From Betaproteobacteria bacterium HGW-Betaproteobacteria-9 (GTDB taxonomy: Bacteria; Pseudomonadota; Gammaproteobacteria; Burkholderiales; Burkholderiaceae_C): a DNA stretch of 64,000 nucleotides. Position numbers and translations under genes: made by a program. Numbering within the stretch: the first letter of the stretch is position 1; each line of letters opens with the position of its first letter. The stretch is taken from positions 1 to 64,000 of the forward strand of contig PHCC01000020.1 in assembly GCA_002842215.1 (NCBI GenBank), given 5' to 3'. Shown piece by piece: positions 38,501 to 45,296 of this stretch. The notes under the pieces were generated by a model. It was not told where the DNA came from. It saw nothing but the letters and a program-made list of their open reading frames with translations, and did no database searches.

Positions 38501-38879
38501 TGTGCCGCAGGCGCGCATCGATCTGCAGCCTTTGCCCGCGGTCATGGGCGACGCCACCTTGCTGCGGCAGGTGCTCGTCAATCTGATGGACAACGCACTG
38601 AAGTACTCACGCCACCAGTCGCAACCCGAGCTGGTGCTGGGCTTTGACGCAGAGCGGCAGGCCTTTTACCTGCGTGACAACGGCATGGGTTTCGACATGG
38701 CCCATGCCGGCAAGCTGTTCGGCCTGTTCCAGCGCCTGCACGCGGGCTCCGAGGTGCCGGGCACCGGTGTCGGCCTGGCCATCGTGGCGCGCATCATCGA
38801 GCGCCACGGCGGACGCATCTGGGCCAACGCAACGGCCGGGGCAGGCGCCACGTTCTGGTGGACGTTGCCCCTGCGCTGA
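35571..38879 (+). CDS. Multi-PAS/GAF sensor histidine kinase (orphan)
   Basis: A 1102-residue soluble kinase with no obvious membrane segment. In order: an N-terminal PAS (about 25-140), a second PAS_3-like unit (about 165-280, IHPDDLPAWMKAREAL), a third PAS (about 285-405, IPYVNNAVREMVELDPSDL), a GAF domain (about 410-580, ending VAFLQPLLGAVRQLVL), and a PAS_12-like unit (about 605-735, ITMVDADGRVRF-type motif). A final PAS_3 (about 745-865, VWINDRGRVHRR) precedes HisKA with H896 in YSIAHDLRAPLRSVNGF and HATPase_c with LVNLMDNALKYSR and LRDNGMGFDMA. I use the ATG at 35571; a TTG at 35511 would add 20 residues. It follows tpsB by 192 bases on the same strand. No response regulator is adjacent; a link to adhesin control is possible but unsupported. 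Confidence 0.9.
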   Translation: MPENEPPLTAGGRPVGETPAVSSMAAWVSDPSLFEAMFLSMPVAASLSRMADGCLLAVNDAWVALCGVTREEALGRTTIELGHWFDASDRARYVASLSQTDKVVDLRLSHHKTHCVCLRTRRLDMGKEPLLLVYLTEVNQEQQAERALQSANRELQQQVELHGAIEKLARVGHWTNASSDQDVIWSPGLYELTGIDPAPVLSRSQGRGGIHPDDLPAWMKAREALDGRVVEFRWTRPDGQQRWLRTRMGQTAVAGNPQTDFGVVQDITAEREAAQALAGQLRFIQNIAARVPGLVYQIRRYPDGSSTIPYVNNAVREMVELDPSDLAHDARLFFSRVHPDDLPQMVSSLAASARDLTLWRQVYRILLPRAGLRWYSAEAVPQREADGSVLWHGFTFDVTESRLAAQALERQHRMLEAVQQAQAAFIEADDKRQAFESLLAALLGVTGSGYGFVGEVLYDMREQPYLKTHAITDIAWDEASRRLYDAQVDAGMEFRNLKTLFGHAMLTGETVIANDPAHDPRSGGLASGHPDMTSFLGIPLAVGDRLVAMVGLANQPGGYSPTDVAFLQPLLGAVRQLVLAWRGHAERRRARLQFQATSALLVEKSAALQVTFDSMSQGLTMVDADGRVRFYNQRMLELLGLPEALLQTQPHQDEVLAFQAAQGDFGEDGRLLDASLRALVDRNASLPLPDNYLRHTRDGRVLDVYTRKLPDGGYVRTYTDVTSYVRAEEELREERQRLQWVLEATRPGIWETNIETWAMTINDRWAEMLGYTVAELQPTTFDTWRTLVHPRDLERAQRVLERHWSGELPYYECDVRMRHKAGHWVWINDRGRVHRRDDSGKALYMSGTHLDISDRVAAQEEVRALNATLERRVAERTAELERSMKDMEAISYSIAHDLRAPLRSVNGFASLIAEEEGDGLSPVAKDMFGRIARSSRSMGQMISDMLELLRVVRVDLDAVPVDMNALAHSVVDTLAPDVPQARIDLQPLPAVMGDATLLRQVLVNLMDNALKYSRHQSQPELVLGFDAERQAFYLRDNGMGFDMAHAGKLFGLFQRLHAGSEVPGTGVGLAIVARIIERHGGRIWANATAGAGATFWWTLPLR

Positions 38880-38900
38880 GGCCCTTGAGGCCGCGCGGCT

Positions 38901-39845
38901 TCAGAAGGGAGCGGCTGGCTCGGTGGGCGGAGCATCGTCCCCAGACGGCTCGTTGTGGCCGCTGGTGTCAGCTTCTTCGGTCGAAGCCGCGAGCGGGCCT
39001 CTGGCCTGACGCACAGCCGCCTTGTCGCCCGCGCTGGCGAACTTGCTGTACTTGCCGATCGTGCTGACCAGCTGGCCGTAGATCTTGGGGTTGGCGGCCA
39101 GGCATTCCTTCTGCTCCAGGAAGTTGGCTTCGCCGGTGAAATTGCCCACCAGGCCACCGGCTTCGGTCACCAGCAGCGCGCCGGCGGCCACATCCCAGGG
39201 CGAAAGACCCATTTCAAAGAAACCGTCGGTGAAGCCGGCGGCCACATAGGCCAGATCGAGCGCGGCCGAGCCTGGGCGGCGCACGCCAGCGCACTTGGGC
39301 ATCACGTCGCCCAGCATCTGCATGTAGGTCTGGAAGGCATCGCCCGGGCGGAACGGAAAACCGGTGGAGAACAGGCACTCGCGCATGGCGATGCGCTTGG
39401 CCACGCGGATGCGGCGGTCGTTCATGTAGGCGCCGCGCCCGCGCGTGGCGCAGAAGAGGTCGTTGCGGCTCGGGTCGTAAATGACGGCCTGTTCCAGCTT
39501 GTTGCCCACCATGAGCGCGATGCTCACGCAGTAGACCGGGAAGCCGTGGATGAAGTTGGTGGTGCCGTCCAGCGGGTCGATGATCCAGACATGGTCTGCG
39601 CCACCGTGTTTGCCTTCGCGCTTGCCCGACTCTTCGGCCCAGATCGCGTGATCGGGGTAGGCGGTGAGCAGGGTGTCGATGATCGCGGCTTCGGCCGCGT
39701 GGTCGACTTCGGTCACAAAGTCGTTGGTCTGCTTGGCAGAGACCCGGACCGACTCCACGTCCAGTGCGGCGCGGTTGATGATGGTGCCGGCGAGGCGAGC
39801 GGCCTTGATGGCCACGTTGAGCATGGGGTGGAGTGTGGACGACAT
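38901..39845 (-). CDS. suhB: Inositol-1-monophosphatase family protein SuhB
   Basis: A 314-residue Mg-dependent phosphatase; in E. coli SuhB also acts in rRNA antitermination complexes. Metal-binding motifs are present: EES at 71-73, DPLDGTTNF at 90-98 and [15 protein letters not shown] near 220. The family usually has about 265 residues. Here an extra acidic, Ser/Pro/Ala-rich tail of about 45 residues follows ([19 protein letters not shown] and beyond), probably disordered. The ATG at 39845 fits the family's N-terminus ([16 protein letters not shown]); a longer frame reaching 39938 is rejected. It is divergent from trmJ, an arrangement common in beta- and gammaproteobacteria. Confidence 0.95.
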   Translation of the reverse strand: MSSTLHPMLNVAIKAARLAGTIINRAALDVESVRVSAKQTNDFVTEVDHAAEAAIIDTLLTAYPDHAIWAEESGKREGKHGGADHVWIIDPLDGTTNFIHGFPVYCVSIALMVGNKLEQAVIYDPSRNDLFCATRGRGAYMNDRRIRVAKRIAMRECLFSTGFPFRPGDAFQTYMQMLGDVMPKCAGVRRPGSAALDLAYVAAGFTDGFFEMGLSPWDVAAGALLVTEAGGLVGNFTGEANFLEQKECLAANPKIYGQLVSTIGKYSKFASAGDKAAVRQARGPLAASTEEADTSGHNEPSGDDAPPTEPAAPF

Positions 39846-40009
39846 GGGTTGTATACCTTTGCGCGGCCGCTGGGCGGCTCGCGTGACAGTGGAAGAGCGG
39901 GGAATGGCTGGACCCCAGGCGATGCGGGGCGGCGACAATCACAGGATTTTACCGGTTCAACACACCCAAAACCTCCTCGGAGCGCGTCCCCCACCCAGCA
40001 CACACCGCA

Positions 40010-40077
40010 GAACCGGCTCCGCCGGGCTGCTGGTGTGGCCCCCTGGGGGGTGATCCGAAGCGGCGCGGGGGACTTCC
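40010..40077 (+). repeat. GC-rich intergenic repeat element, copy 1
   Basis: The sequence runs from GAACCGGCTCCGCCGGGC through GGCCCCCTGGGGGG to GAAGCGGCGCGGGGGACTTCC, ending two bases before the trmJ ATG. It shares its order of blocks (AACCGGCT.CGCCGGGC, then C-run/G-run palindrome, then GCGAAGC.. and GGGG(A)CTT) with copies at 42270-42342 and 51127-51196, and in inverse orientation at 40848-40916. The central C/G runs can form a hairpin. Its 3' end may supply the trmJ ribosome binding region. Confidence 0.75.
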
Positions 40078-40079
40078 AA

Positions 40080-40916
40080 ATGCACACGAGATTCATCCTA
40101 ATCCAGACCAGCCACGCCGGCAATGTGGGCGGCACCGCCCGCGCCATGAAGGTGATGGGTTTTGACGACCTGGTGCTGGTGGCGCCGCGCTGGGCCAACG
40201 TCTTGCGGCGCGAAGAGACCATCCAGCGCGCCAGCGGCGCCAACGACGTGCTGGCCAAGGCGCGCATCGTGGACACGCTGGACGAAGCGCTGGACGGCAT
40301 CGAACACCTGTGCGCCACGGCCATGACGCCGCGCGATTTTGGCCCGCCCACGCGCCACCCGCGCGAACACTTTGCCGCGCTGCTGGGCACACCCGAAGCC
40401 CTAGCGTCCACCCGCCCTGGCGGTGTGGCCTTCCTCTTCGGCTCCGAGCGCTTTGGCATGCGCAACGAAGACGTCTACCGCTGCCACACCTGCCTGAGCA
40501 TTCCCACCGATCCCCAGTTCGGCTCGCTCAACCTGGCCGCCGCCGTGCAGCTGATCGCCTACGACTGGCGCCAGGCGCTGGGCGGTTACGCCCTGCCACC
40601 CGCCAGCGCACCCGAGCGCCCGCTGGCCGACGCCAAGGCCCTGGCCGGCATGCTGCAGCACCTGGAGCAGGCGCTGGTGGCGGTGGATTTTCTGGACCCG
40701 GCTGCGCCCAAGAAGCTCATGCCGCGCCTGAACCAGCTTTTCAACCGCGCCGCACCGACCGAAGAAGAGATCCACATCCTGCGTGGTGTGGCCAAGGCCA
40801 TGCTGCAGACCGCCGCGCAGGCGAAAACAGGCCCCCACGTTCCGTCGCTTCGCGAGTCGCTGCCCCCCGAGGGGGCTTGTTCCGCCTTGGGGCGGCCCGG
40901 CGGCGAAACACGCTAG
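40080..40916 (+). CDS. trmJ: tRNA (cytidine/uridine-2'-O-)-methyltransferase TrmJ
   Basis: A 278-residue SPOUT-class methyltransferase that 2'-O-methylates position 32 of the tRNA anticodon loop. The N-terminus FILIQTSHAGNVGGTARAMKVMG and the knot region VAFLFGSERFGMRNEDVYRCH ... IPTDPQFGSLNLAAAVQLIAYDWR are diagnostic. E. coli TrmJ has about 246 residues. The extra C-terminal residues (from about 254, HVPSLRESLPPEGACSALGR) are encoded by an inverted copy of the intergenic repeat family, so the natural stop has probably been lost and the reading frame runs through the element. The gene sits divergent from suhB and 29 bases before cysE. Confidence 0.94.
   Translation: MHTRFILIQTSHAGNVGGTARAMKVMGFDDLVLVAPRWANVLRREETIQRASGANDVLAKARIVDTLDEALDGIEHLCATAMTPRDFGPPTRHPREHFAALLGTPEALASTRPGGVAFLFGSERFGMRNEDVYRCHTCLSIPTDPQFGSLNLAAAVQLIAYDWRQALGGYALPPASAPERPLADAKALAGMLQHLEQALVAVDFLDPAAPKKLMPRLNQLFNRAAPTEEEIHILRGVAKAMLQTAAQAKTGPHVPSLRESLPPEGACSALGRPGGETR
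40848..40916 (-). repeat. GC-rich repeat element, inverted copy read through as trmJ C-terminus
   Basis: On the minus strand the sequence reads TTTCGCCGCCGGGCCGCCCC, then AAGGCGGAACAAGCCCCC, then TCGGGGGGCAGCGACTCGCG and AAGCGACGG: the same block order as the other copies but with the longer 'GCCCCAAGGCGGAACAAGCC' form. It lies in frame at the 3' end of trmJ and contributes its last ~23 codons and stop. So trmJ is flanked by two copies in opposite orientation. Confidence 0.7.
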
Positions 40917-40945
40917 ACTGACCGCCCAACATTTGTATTCAAACC

Positions 40946-41716
40946 ATGTTCGCCCGCCTCCGCTCCGACATCCAGTGCATCCTTGACCGCGACCCCGCGG
41001 CGCGCAGCACCTGGGAGGTCATCACCTGCTACCCCGGTCTGCACGCCGTCTGGCTGCACCGCCCGGCGCACTGGTGCTGGACGCATGGGTTCAAGTGGCT
41101 GGGGCGTTTCACCTCGCACATCGCACGCTGGCTGACCGGCATCGAGATCCACCCGGGCGCGAAGATCGGCGACCGCGTGTTCTTTGACCACGCCATGGGC
41201 ACGGTGGTGGGCGAGACGGCCGAAATCGGTGACGGCTGCACCATCTACCAGGGCGTGACGCTCGGCGGCACCTCGCTCTACAAAGGCGCCAAGCGGCACC
41301 CGACGCTGGGCAAGGACGTGGTGGTCAGCGCGGGCGCCAAGGTGCTGGGCGGTTTCGAGGTGGGCGACGGTGCCAAGATCGGCAGCAACGCGGTCGTGAT
41401 CAAGCCGGTGCCTGCGGGCGCCACGGCGGTTGGCATTCCGGCGCGCATCATTCCGAGCAAAACCGGCGAAAGCGCCGACGTGACCGAAGCGCACCCGAAG
41501 TTCCAGGCCTACGGCATCACGCAGGAAGACGATCCGTTGTCGCAGGCGATGCGTGGGTTGATCGACAGCGCTTCCGGTCAGGAGCATCAGATTGCCTTGT
41601 TGTGGCAGGCGATCGAGAAACTGTCTTCGCCGCAGAAGGGCGACTGTGTGCCTTCGGATGCGGCTCGCAGCGAGTGCTTCGAAGCTGAAAAGCTCAATCA
41701 GCTGGTCGGGAAATAG
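40946..41716 (+). CDS. cysE: Serine O-acetyltransferase CysE
   Basis: A 256-residue left-handed beta-helix acyltransferase that makes O-acetylserine from serine and acetyl-CoA, the first committed step of cysteine synthesis. The N-terminal helical domain ([19 protein letters not shown]) is of the short EpsC-like type. The hexapeptide repeats begin at [21 protein letters not shown] (active-site Asp/His region) and run to [10 protein letters not shown]; the Gly-rich loop [20 protein letters not shown] binds CoA. The ~70 residues after the helix ([15 protein letters not shown]...) are longer than in E. coli CysE. It is convergent with slyD. Confidence 0.95.
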   Translation: MFARLRSDIQCILDRDPAARSTWEVITCYPGLHAVWLHRPAHWCWTHGFKWLGRFTSHIARWLTGIEIHPGAKIGDRVFFDHAMGTVVGETAEIGDGCTIYQGVTLGGTSLYKGAKRHPTLGKDVVVSAGAKVLGGFEVGDGAKIGSNAVVIKPVPAGATAVGIPARIIPSKTGESADVTEAHPKFQAYGITQEDDPLSQAMRGLIDSASGQEHQIALLWQAIEKLSSPQKGDCVPSDAARSECFEAEKLNQLVGK

Positions 41717-41717
41717 G

Positions 41718-41751
41718 TCCATCCCTGCGCCGCCTGCGGCGCGGAGGTGGA
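41718..41751. terminator. Bidirectional hairpin between convergent cysE and slyD
   Basis: TCCA (41718-41721) pairs with TGGA (41748-41751) around a core GCGCCG (41727-41732)/CGGCGC (41737-41742) with a CCTG loop. It fills the whole gap between the two stop codons. There is no T-run, so it is at best a weak or Rho-assisted terminator acting on both strands. Confidence 0.5.
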
Positions 41752-42228
41752 TCAGTGATGATGCCCGTGCGCGCCGTGCGCGTGGCCGTGGGCCACTTCT
41801 TCTGCAGATGCCGCCTTGACTTCGACCACCTTGACCGCAAAACGCAGCGTCTGCCCGGCCAACGGGTGGTTGCCGTCGAGGTGCACGGTATCGCCCTTGA
41901 TCTTCATGACCGTGAAGACTTGCTGGTTGCCCTGATCGTCGTGGCCCTGCAGCTGCCCGCCGACCTTCACGCCGGGCGGGAACTCGCTCTTGGGAATCGT
42001 GGTGACCAGGCTCTCGTCGCGCACGCCAAAGGCGTCCTCAGGCGGCAGCACCAGGGTGGCGGCGTAGCCGGCTTCCTGGCCTTCCAGTGCCTTTTCGATG
42101 CCGGGCAGCGTGTTGTTGTAGCCGCCGTGCAGGTAGGCGCGTGGCTCCTTGCCGTCTTCGAGCAACTTGCCCTGCGCATCGGTGGCGCGGAAGGTGATGG
42201 TGACGATGGTGTCTTTGGTGATTTTCAT
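41752..42228 (-). CDS. slyD: FKBP-type peptidyl-prolyl isomerase (SlyD-like)
   Basis: A 158-residue cytoplasmic prolyl isomerase/chaperone with an FKBP core split by an IF (insert-in-flap) domain: VTITFRATDAQGKLLEDGKE and GIEKALEGQEAGYAATLVLPPEDAFG, then the IF chaperone segment (about 73-125) and the closing strand QTLRFAVKVVEVKAA. The tail EEVAHGHAHGAHGHHH is histidine-rich, as in SlyD proteins that bind Ni(II) and help hydrogenase maturation; here it holds seven histidines and no cysteine. The upstream region contains a copy of the intergenic repeat. Convergent with cysE. Confidence 0.93.
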   Translation of the reverse strand: MKITKDTIVTITFRATDAQGKLLEDGKEPRAYLHGGYNNTLPGIEKALEGQEAGYAATLVLPPEDAFGVRDESLVTTIPKSEFPPGVKVGGQLQGHDDQGNQQVFTVMKIKGDTVHLDGNHPLAGQTLRFAVKVVEVKAASAEEVAHGHAHGAHGHHH

Positions 42229-42269
42229 GAAGAGATCTCTGTGAGAGGTGTCTTATCGAGTGCACCCGT

Positions 42270-42342
42270 GGAACCGGCTTCGCCGGGCCACCAGGTGCGT
42301 CCCCCACCGGGGGGAAGACGCGAAGCGGCGCAGGGGACTTCC
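42270..42342 (+). repeat. GC-rich intergenic repeat element, copy 2
   Basis: The blocks are GGAACCGGCTTCGCCGGGCC, then ACCAGGTGCG, then CCCCCACCGGGGGG, then GAAGACGCGAAGCGGCG and CAGGGGACTT. The order and spacing match copies 1 and 3. It lies between the mog stop and the slyD start, within a leftward gene series, and its C/G runs can fold into a hairpin. Confidence 0.78.
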
Positions 42343-42353
42343 TGAACTGGGGG

Positions 42354-42938
42354 TTACTTTTGTTTTGGCCGCCAGGCCTTGCAGATCTCGTCGTTGGTTT
42401 CCAGGTAAGGCCCTTCGATCAAGTCGATGCAGTAGGGCACTGCGGTGAAGATGCCGTTGACCTTGGCGCTGCCGTCTGCGTTCTTCAAGCCTTCCAGCGT
42501 TTCGGCGATCGCCTTGGGTTGGCCGGGCAGGTTGATGATCAGGCTTTTGTCGCGGATCACGGCCACTTGGCGCGACAGGATGGCGGTGGGCACGAAGGCC
42601 AGGCTGACCTGGCGCATCTGTTCGCCAAAACCGGGCATCTCCTTGTGCGCCACGGCGAGCGTCGCTTCGGGCGTCACGTCGCGTTTCGCGGGGCCGGTGC
42701 CGCCGGTGGTGAGCACCAGGGCACAGCCGGCGTCCACCAGCTCGATCAGCGTTGCGCTGATGGTGGCCTGTTCGTCGGGGATCAGGCGCGGCTCGAAAGT
42801 GATCGGATTCTTCAAGGCGCGTGTGAGCCAGTCCTGCAGCGCGGGCAGACCCTTGTCTTCGTACACGCCGCTGCTGGCGCGGTCGCTGATGGAAACGATG
42901 CCGATGCGGACCGGCGCGGGAGTGAGGTTGTCGGACAT
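42354..42938 (-). CDS. mog: Molybdopterin adenylyltransferase Mog
   Basis: A 194-residue MoCF-fold enzyme that adenylates molybdopterin before Mo insertion. Family signatures are present: RIGIVSISDRASSGVYEDKG at the N-terminus, LVLTTGGTGPAKRDVTPEAT (GGTG loop plus Asp/Thr binding residues) and SLIINLPGQPKAI. Length equals E. coli Mog (195). The enzyme supplies cofactor to molybdoenzymes such as NasA, encoded 15 kb away. It follows darP by three bases in the same direction, so the two are likely cotranscribed. Confidence 0.94.
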   Translation of the reverse strand: MSDNLTPAPVRIGIVSISDRASSGVYEDKGLPALQDWLTRALKNPITFEPRLIPDEQATISATLIELVDAGCALVLTTGGTGPAKRDVTPEATLAVAHKEMPGFGEQMRQVSLAFVPTAILSRQVAVIRDKSLIINLPGQPKAIAETLEGLKNADGSAKVNGIFTAVPYCIDLIEGPYLETNDEICKAWRPKQK

Positions 42939-42941
42939 GGA

Positions 42942-43601
42942 TCAGTCTTCCTGGGTGTCGTCGGCACCGTCCGACGATTCGTCGGCGGGGGTGAGGGCGG
43001 TGCGCACGATCTGGAAAATCTCGCGGTAGGCCTTGCCATGGCGCAGGGCTTCGCCCGGGCGCTCGGTCACGGCCTGTGCGTCCTTGCGCGCCTGGCGGAT
43101 CAGGGCGCGCAGGTGCTGCACGTCGGCTTGCGGGTCCTGCTCCAGCCAACGGGTGAGCGCGTTGTCGTCGGTCACCAGTTTGTTGCGCCACTGTTCGGCC
43201 TGGTGCAGCGCGAGGGTGGCCTGGGCCGAGGGCTTGCGCTGCTCTTCCATGGCGGCTTCGATGGCGGCTACGGTGGCTTCGTCGAGCTTGCGCATGAGCT
43301 TGCCGATGAACTGCATCTGGCGGCGCCGGCCTTCGAAGTTGGTGATGCGTTTGGCATCGTTCACGGCATCCACCAGCTTCTCGGGCAGACCGTTGTTTTC
43401 AATCAGGTGCGTCATCAGGCCGGTGTTGAGCGTGAGCAGGTTTTCGCCCAGCGTCTGGAGGCGGTCGCTCTCTTTCTTCAGATCGGTCTTGCTCATGTCG
43501 ACCGAACCCTTGAGCTCGCGTTTGAACTCCAGGTCGAGTTCGCTGCCCTCGGCAACGAACTGGCCACGGACGAAATAGCCTTTGGTGGGTTTGCGGGACA
43601 T
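42942..43601 (-). CDS. darP: Ribosome-associated protein DarP/YjgA (DUF615)
   Basis: A 219-residue, highly charged helical protein of the YjgA family, which binds late 50S assembly intermediates at the tRNA sites. Typical segments are visible: MSRKPTKGYFVRGQFVAEG at the start, LPEKLVDAVNDAKRITNFEGRRRQMQFIGKLMR in the centre and the ADVQHLRALIRQARKD stretch. A short acidic tail (TPADESSDGADDTQED) follows. It is divergent from pmbA with 72 bases between, an arrangement conserved in many proteobacteria, which supports both calls. Confidence 0.93.
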   Translation of the reverse strand: MSRKPTKGYFVRGQFVAEGSELDLEFKRELKGSVDMSKTDLKKESDRLQTLGENLLTLNTGLMTHLIENNGLPEKLVDAVNDAKRITNFEGRRRQMQFIGKLMRKLDEATVAAIEAAMEEQRKPSAQATLALHQAEQWRNKLVTDDNALTRWLEQDPQADVQHLRALIRQARKDAQAVTERPGEALRHGKAYREIFQIVRTALTPADESSDGADDTQED

Positions 43602-43673
43602 CGGGTTTCTTCAAATGGGCTTGTGCAGGGCCTGCAGCAGCCGGAGGGGGCGGCAAGTATCATAGCCGTCGAC

Positions 43674-45110
43674 ATGAAAAAAGCCCCCAACACCCCGTCC
43701 CAAGCCCTTTCTTCTTCCGCCGCCCATGCAGGCCAGCCGCTCGCGGGCTTCCAGTACGCCCGGAGCCAGTTCGAGGAACTGGTCGACATGGCGCTTGGGC
43801 ACGCCAAAAAGCTGGGTGCCTCTGATGCGGGCGCCGAGGTGTCCGAAGGGGCCGGTTTGGGCGTGAGCGTGCGCAAGGGCGAGCTGGAAAATGTGGAGCG
43901 CAACCGCGACAAGTCGCTCGGCGTCACCGTCTACCTGGGGCAGAAGCGCGGCAACGCGTCCACCTCGGATTTTTCGCCCGACGCCATCCGTCAGACGGTG
44001 CAGGCGGCCTACGACATTGCGCGCTTTACCGCCGAAGACCCGGTGGCTGGATTGCCCGACCCTGAAGACATCGCCGACAGCTACCCCGACCTGGACCTGT
44101 TCCACCCTTGGGCGATCAACTCCGAAGACGCGCTGCGCATCGCACTCGAATGCGAGGCCGCGGCTTTCGCCACCAGCAAGAAGATCAGCAACAGCGAAGG
44201 CGCGGGCGTGTCGGCCCAGCAGTCGCACTTTTTCACCGCCCACATGCGCGGCGGCGAGCGCGGCAAGCCCGGCATCTTCAGCGGCGGCTACGCCAGCTCG
44301 CGCCACAGCCTGTCGGTGGCGCCCATCGCCGGCAAGGGGGCCAACATGCAACGCGACCACTGGTACAGCTCGATGCGTGCGCCCGAAGACCTGGCCAGCC
44401 CGCAGGCCGTGGGCCGCTACGCCGCCGAGCGCGCGCTGGCGCGTCTGAACGGCCGCAAGATCGCCACCACCGAATGCCCGGTGCTGTTCGAGTCGCCGCT
44501 GGCCGCAGGCCTGCTGGGCGGCTATGTGCAGGCCACCAGCGGCGGCGCGCTCTACCGCAAGACCACGTTCCTGGCCGACAGCCTGGGCAAGCGCGTGATG
44601 GCGAAACACCTCGACATCGTGGAAGACCCGCACGTGATCAACGGCAAGGGCAGCGCGCCGTTTGACGACGAAGGCGTGCGCACACAGAAACGCAAGGTGC
44701 TCAGCGCCGGCAAGGTGCTGGGCTACTTTCTCTCCACCTACTCGGCACGCAAGCTCGGCATGCGCACCACCGGCAACGCCGGCGGCTCGCACAACCTCGT
44801 GCTCACCAGCCGCCTGACCCAGCCCGGCGACGACCTCAAGGCCATGCTGAAGAAACTGGGCCGCGGCCTGTTCGTCACCGAGTTGATGGGGCAGGGCGTG
44901 AACTACGTGACCGGCGACTACTCGCGTGGCGCCTCCGGCTACTGGGTGGAAAACGGCGAGATCGCCTACCCGGTGCACGAGATCACCATCGCCGGCAATC
45001 TGAAGGACATGTTCTTGGGGCTGGAGGCCGTGGGCGCCGACGCCTACAACTACGGTGCCAAGACCGTGGGCTCGATCCTCGTGAACCGCATGAAGGTGGC
45101 GGGCAGCTGA
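43674..45110 (+). CDS. pmbA: Metalloprotease PmbA/TldE
   Basis: A 478-residue TldE subunit. Together with TldD (not in this window) it forms a zinc protease that degrades unfolded peptides and matures microcin B17-like and CcdA substrates; TldE itself lacks the metal-binding motif. Typical segments: GLGVSVRKGELENVERNRDKSLGV near the N-terminus, HRHSLSVAPIAG-type strand in SRHSLSVAPIAG, and FVTELMGQGVNYVTGDYSRGASGYWVENGEIAYPVHEITIAGNL near the C-terminus. The ATG at 43674 starts a Ser/Ala-rich leader of about 25 residues before the fold. A larger frame beginning at 42360 runs antisense to mog/darP and is rejected. Confidence 0.94.
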   Translation: MKKAPNTPSQALSSSAAHAGQPLAGFQYARSQFEELVDMALGHAKKLGASDAGAEVSEGAGLGVSVRKGELENVERNRDKSLGVTVYLGQKRGNASTSDFSPDAIRQTVQAAYDIARFTAEDPVAGLPDPEDIADSYPDLDLFHPWAINSEDALRIALECEAAAFATSKKISNSEGAGVSAQQSHFFTAHMRGGERGKPGIFSGGYASSRHSLSVAPIAGKGANMQRDHWYSSMRAPEDLASPQAVGRYAAERALARLNGRKIATTECPVLFESPLAAGLLGGYVQATSGGALYRKTTFLADSLGKRVMAKHLDIVEDPHVINGKGSAPFDDEGVRTQKRKVLSAGKVLGYFLSTYSARKLGMRTTGNAGGSHNLVLTSRLTQPGDDLKAMLKKLGRGLFVTELMGQGVNYVTGDYSRGASGYWVENGEIAYPVHEITIAGNLKDMFLGLEAVGADAYNYGAKTVGSILVNRMKVAGS

Positions 45111-45112
45111 AA

Positions 45113-45144
45113 CCCCGCTGGCTCCGGGCCTGCGGCCAGCGGGG
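45113..45144 (+). terminator. Stem-loop after pmbA without a T-run
   Basis: CCCCGCTGGC (45113-45122) and GCCAGCGGGG (45135-45144) form a perfect ten-base-pair stem with a twelve-base loop just after the pmbA stop. No T-tract follows, so termination would need Rho, or the hairpin stabilises the mRNA end. Confidence 0.5.
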
Positions 45145-45296
45145 GCTGGTGCAGCCACGACCCGTCGGCGTTCTGGTGGCTCAGCCGGCCGGGCATGATC
45201 GGCATCATCATCGGTAACACCGCGATGTTCGCCTGCCATACGCTGTTTTCCGGCGTGGTGCTGGCCATGGCGCGGTTCACTGCTTGCGCTGCATGA
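45144..45296 (+). pseudogene. Possible remnant of a membrane protein C-terminus
   Basis: On the plus strand the 50 codons before a TGA at 45294 read like the end of a membrane protein (SHDPSAFWWLSRPGMIG, then IIIGNTAMFACHTLFSGVVL). There is no start codon or ribosome binding site that would make a normal gene, and the frame opens directly behind the pmbA hairpin. The final 20 bases overlap the 3' end of the convergent binding-protein gene. I cannot name a parent family. It may equally be chance; an opposite-strand frame of 76 codons also exists. Confidence 0.22.

Noticed and set aside
42360..43673. N-terminal extension of pmbA to 42360
   Set aside because: The extension is antisense to mog and darP; the PmbA fold begins after the ATG at 43674.
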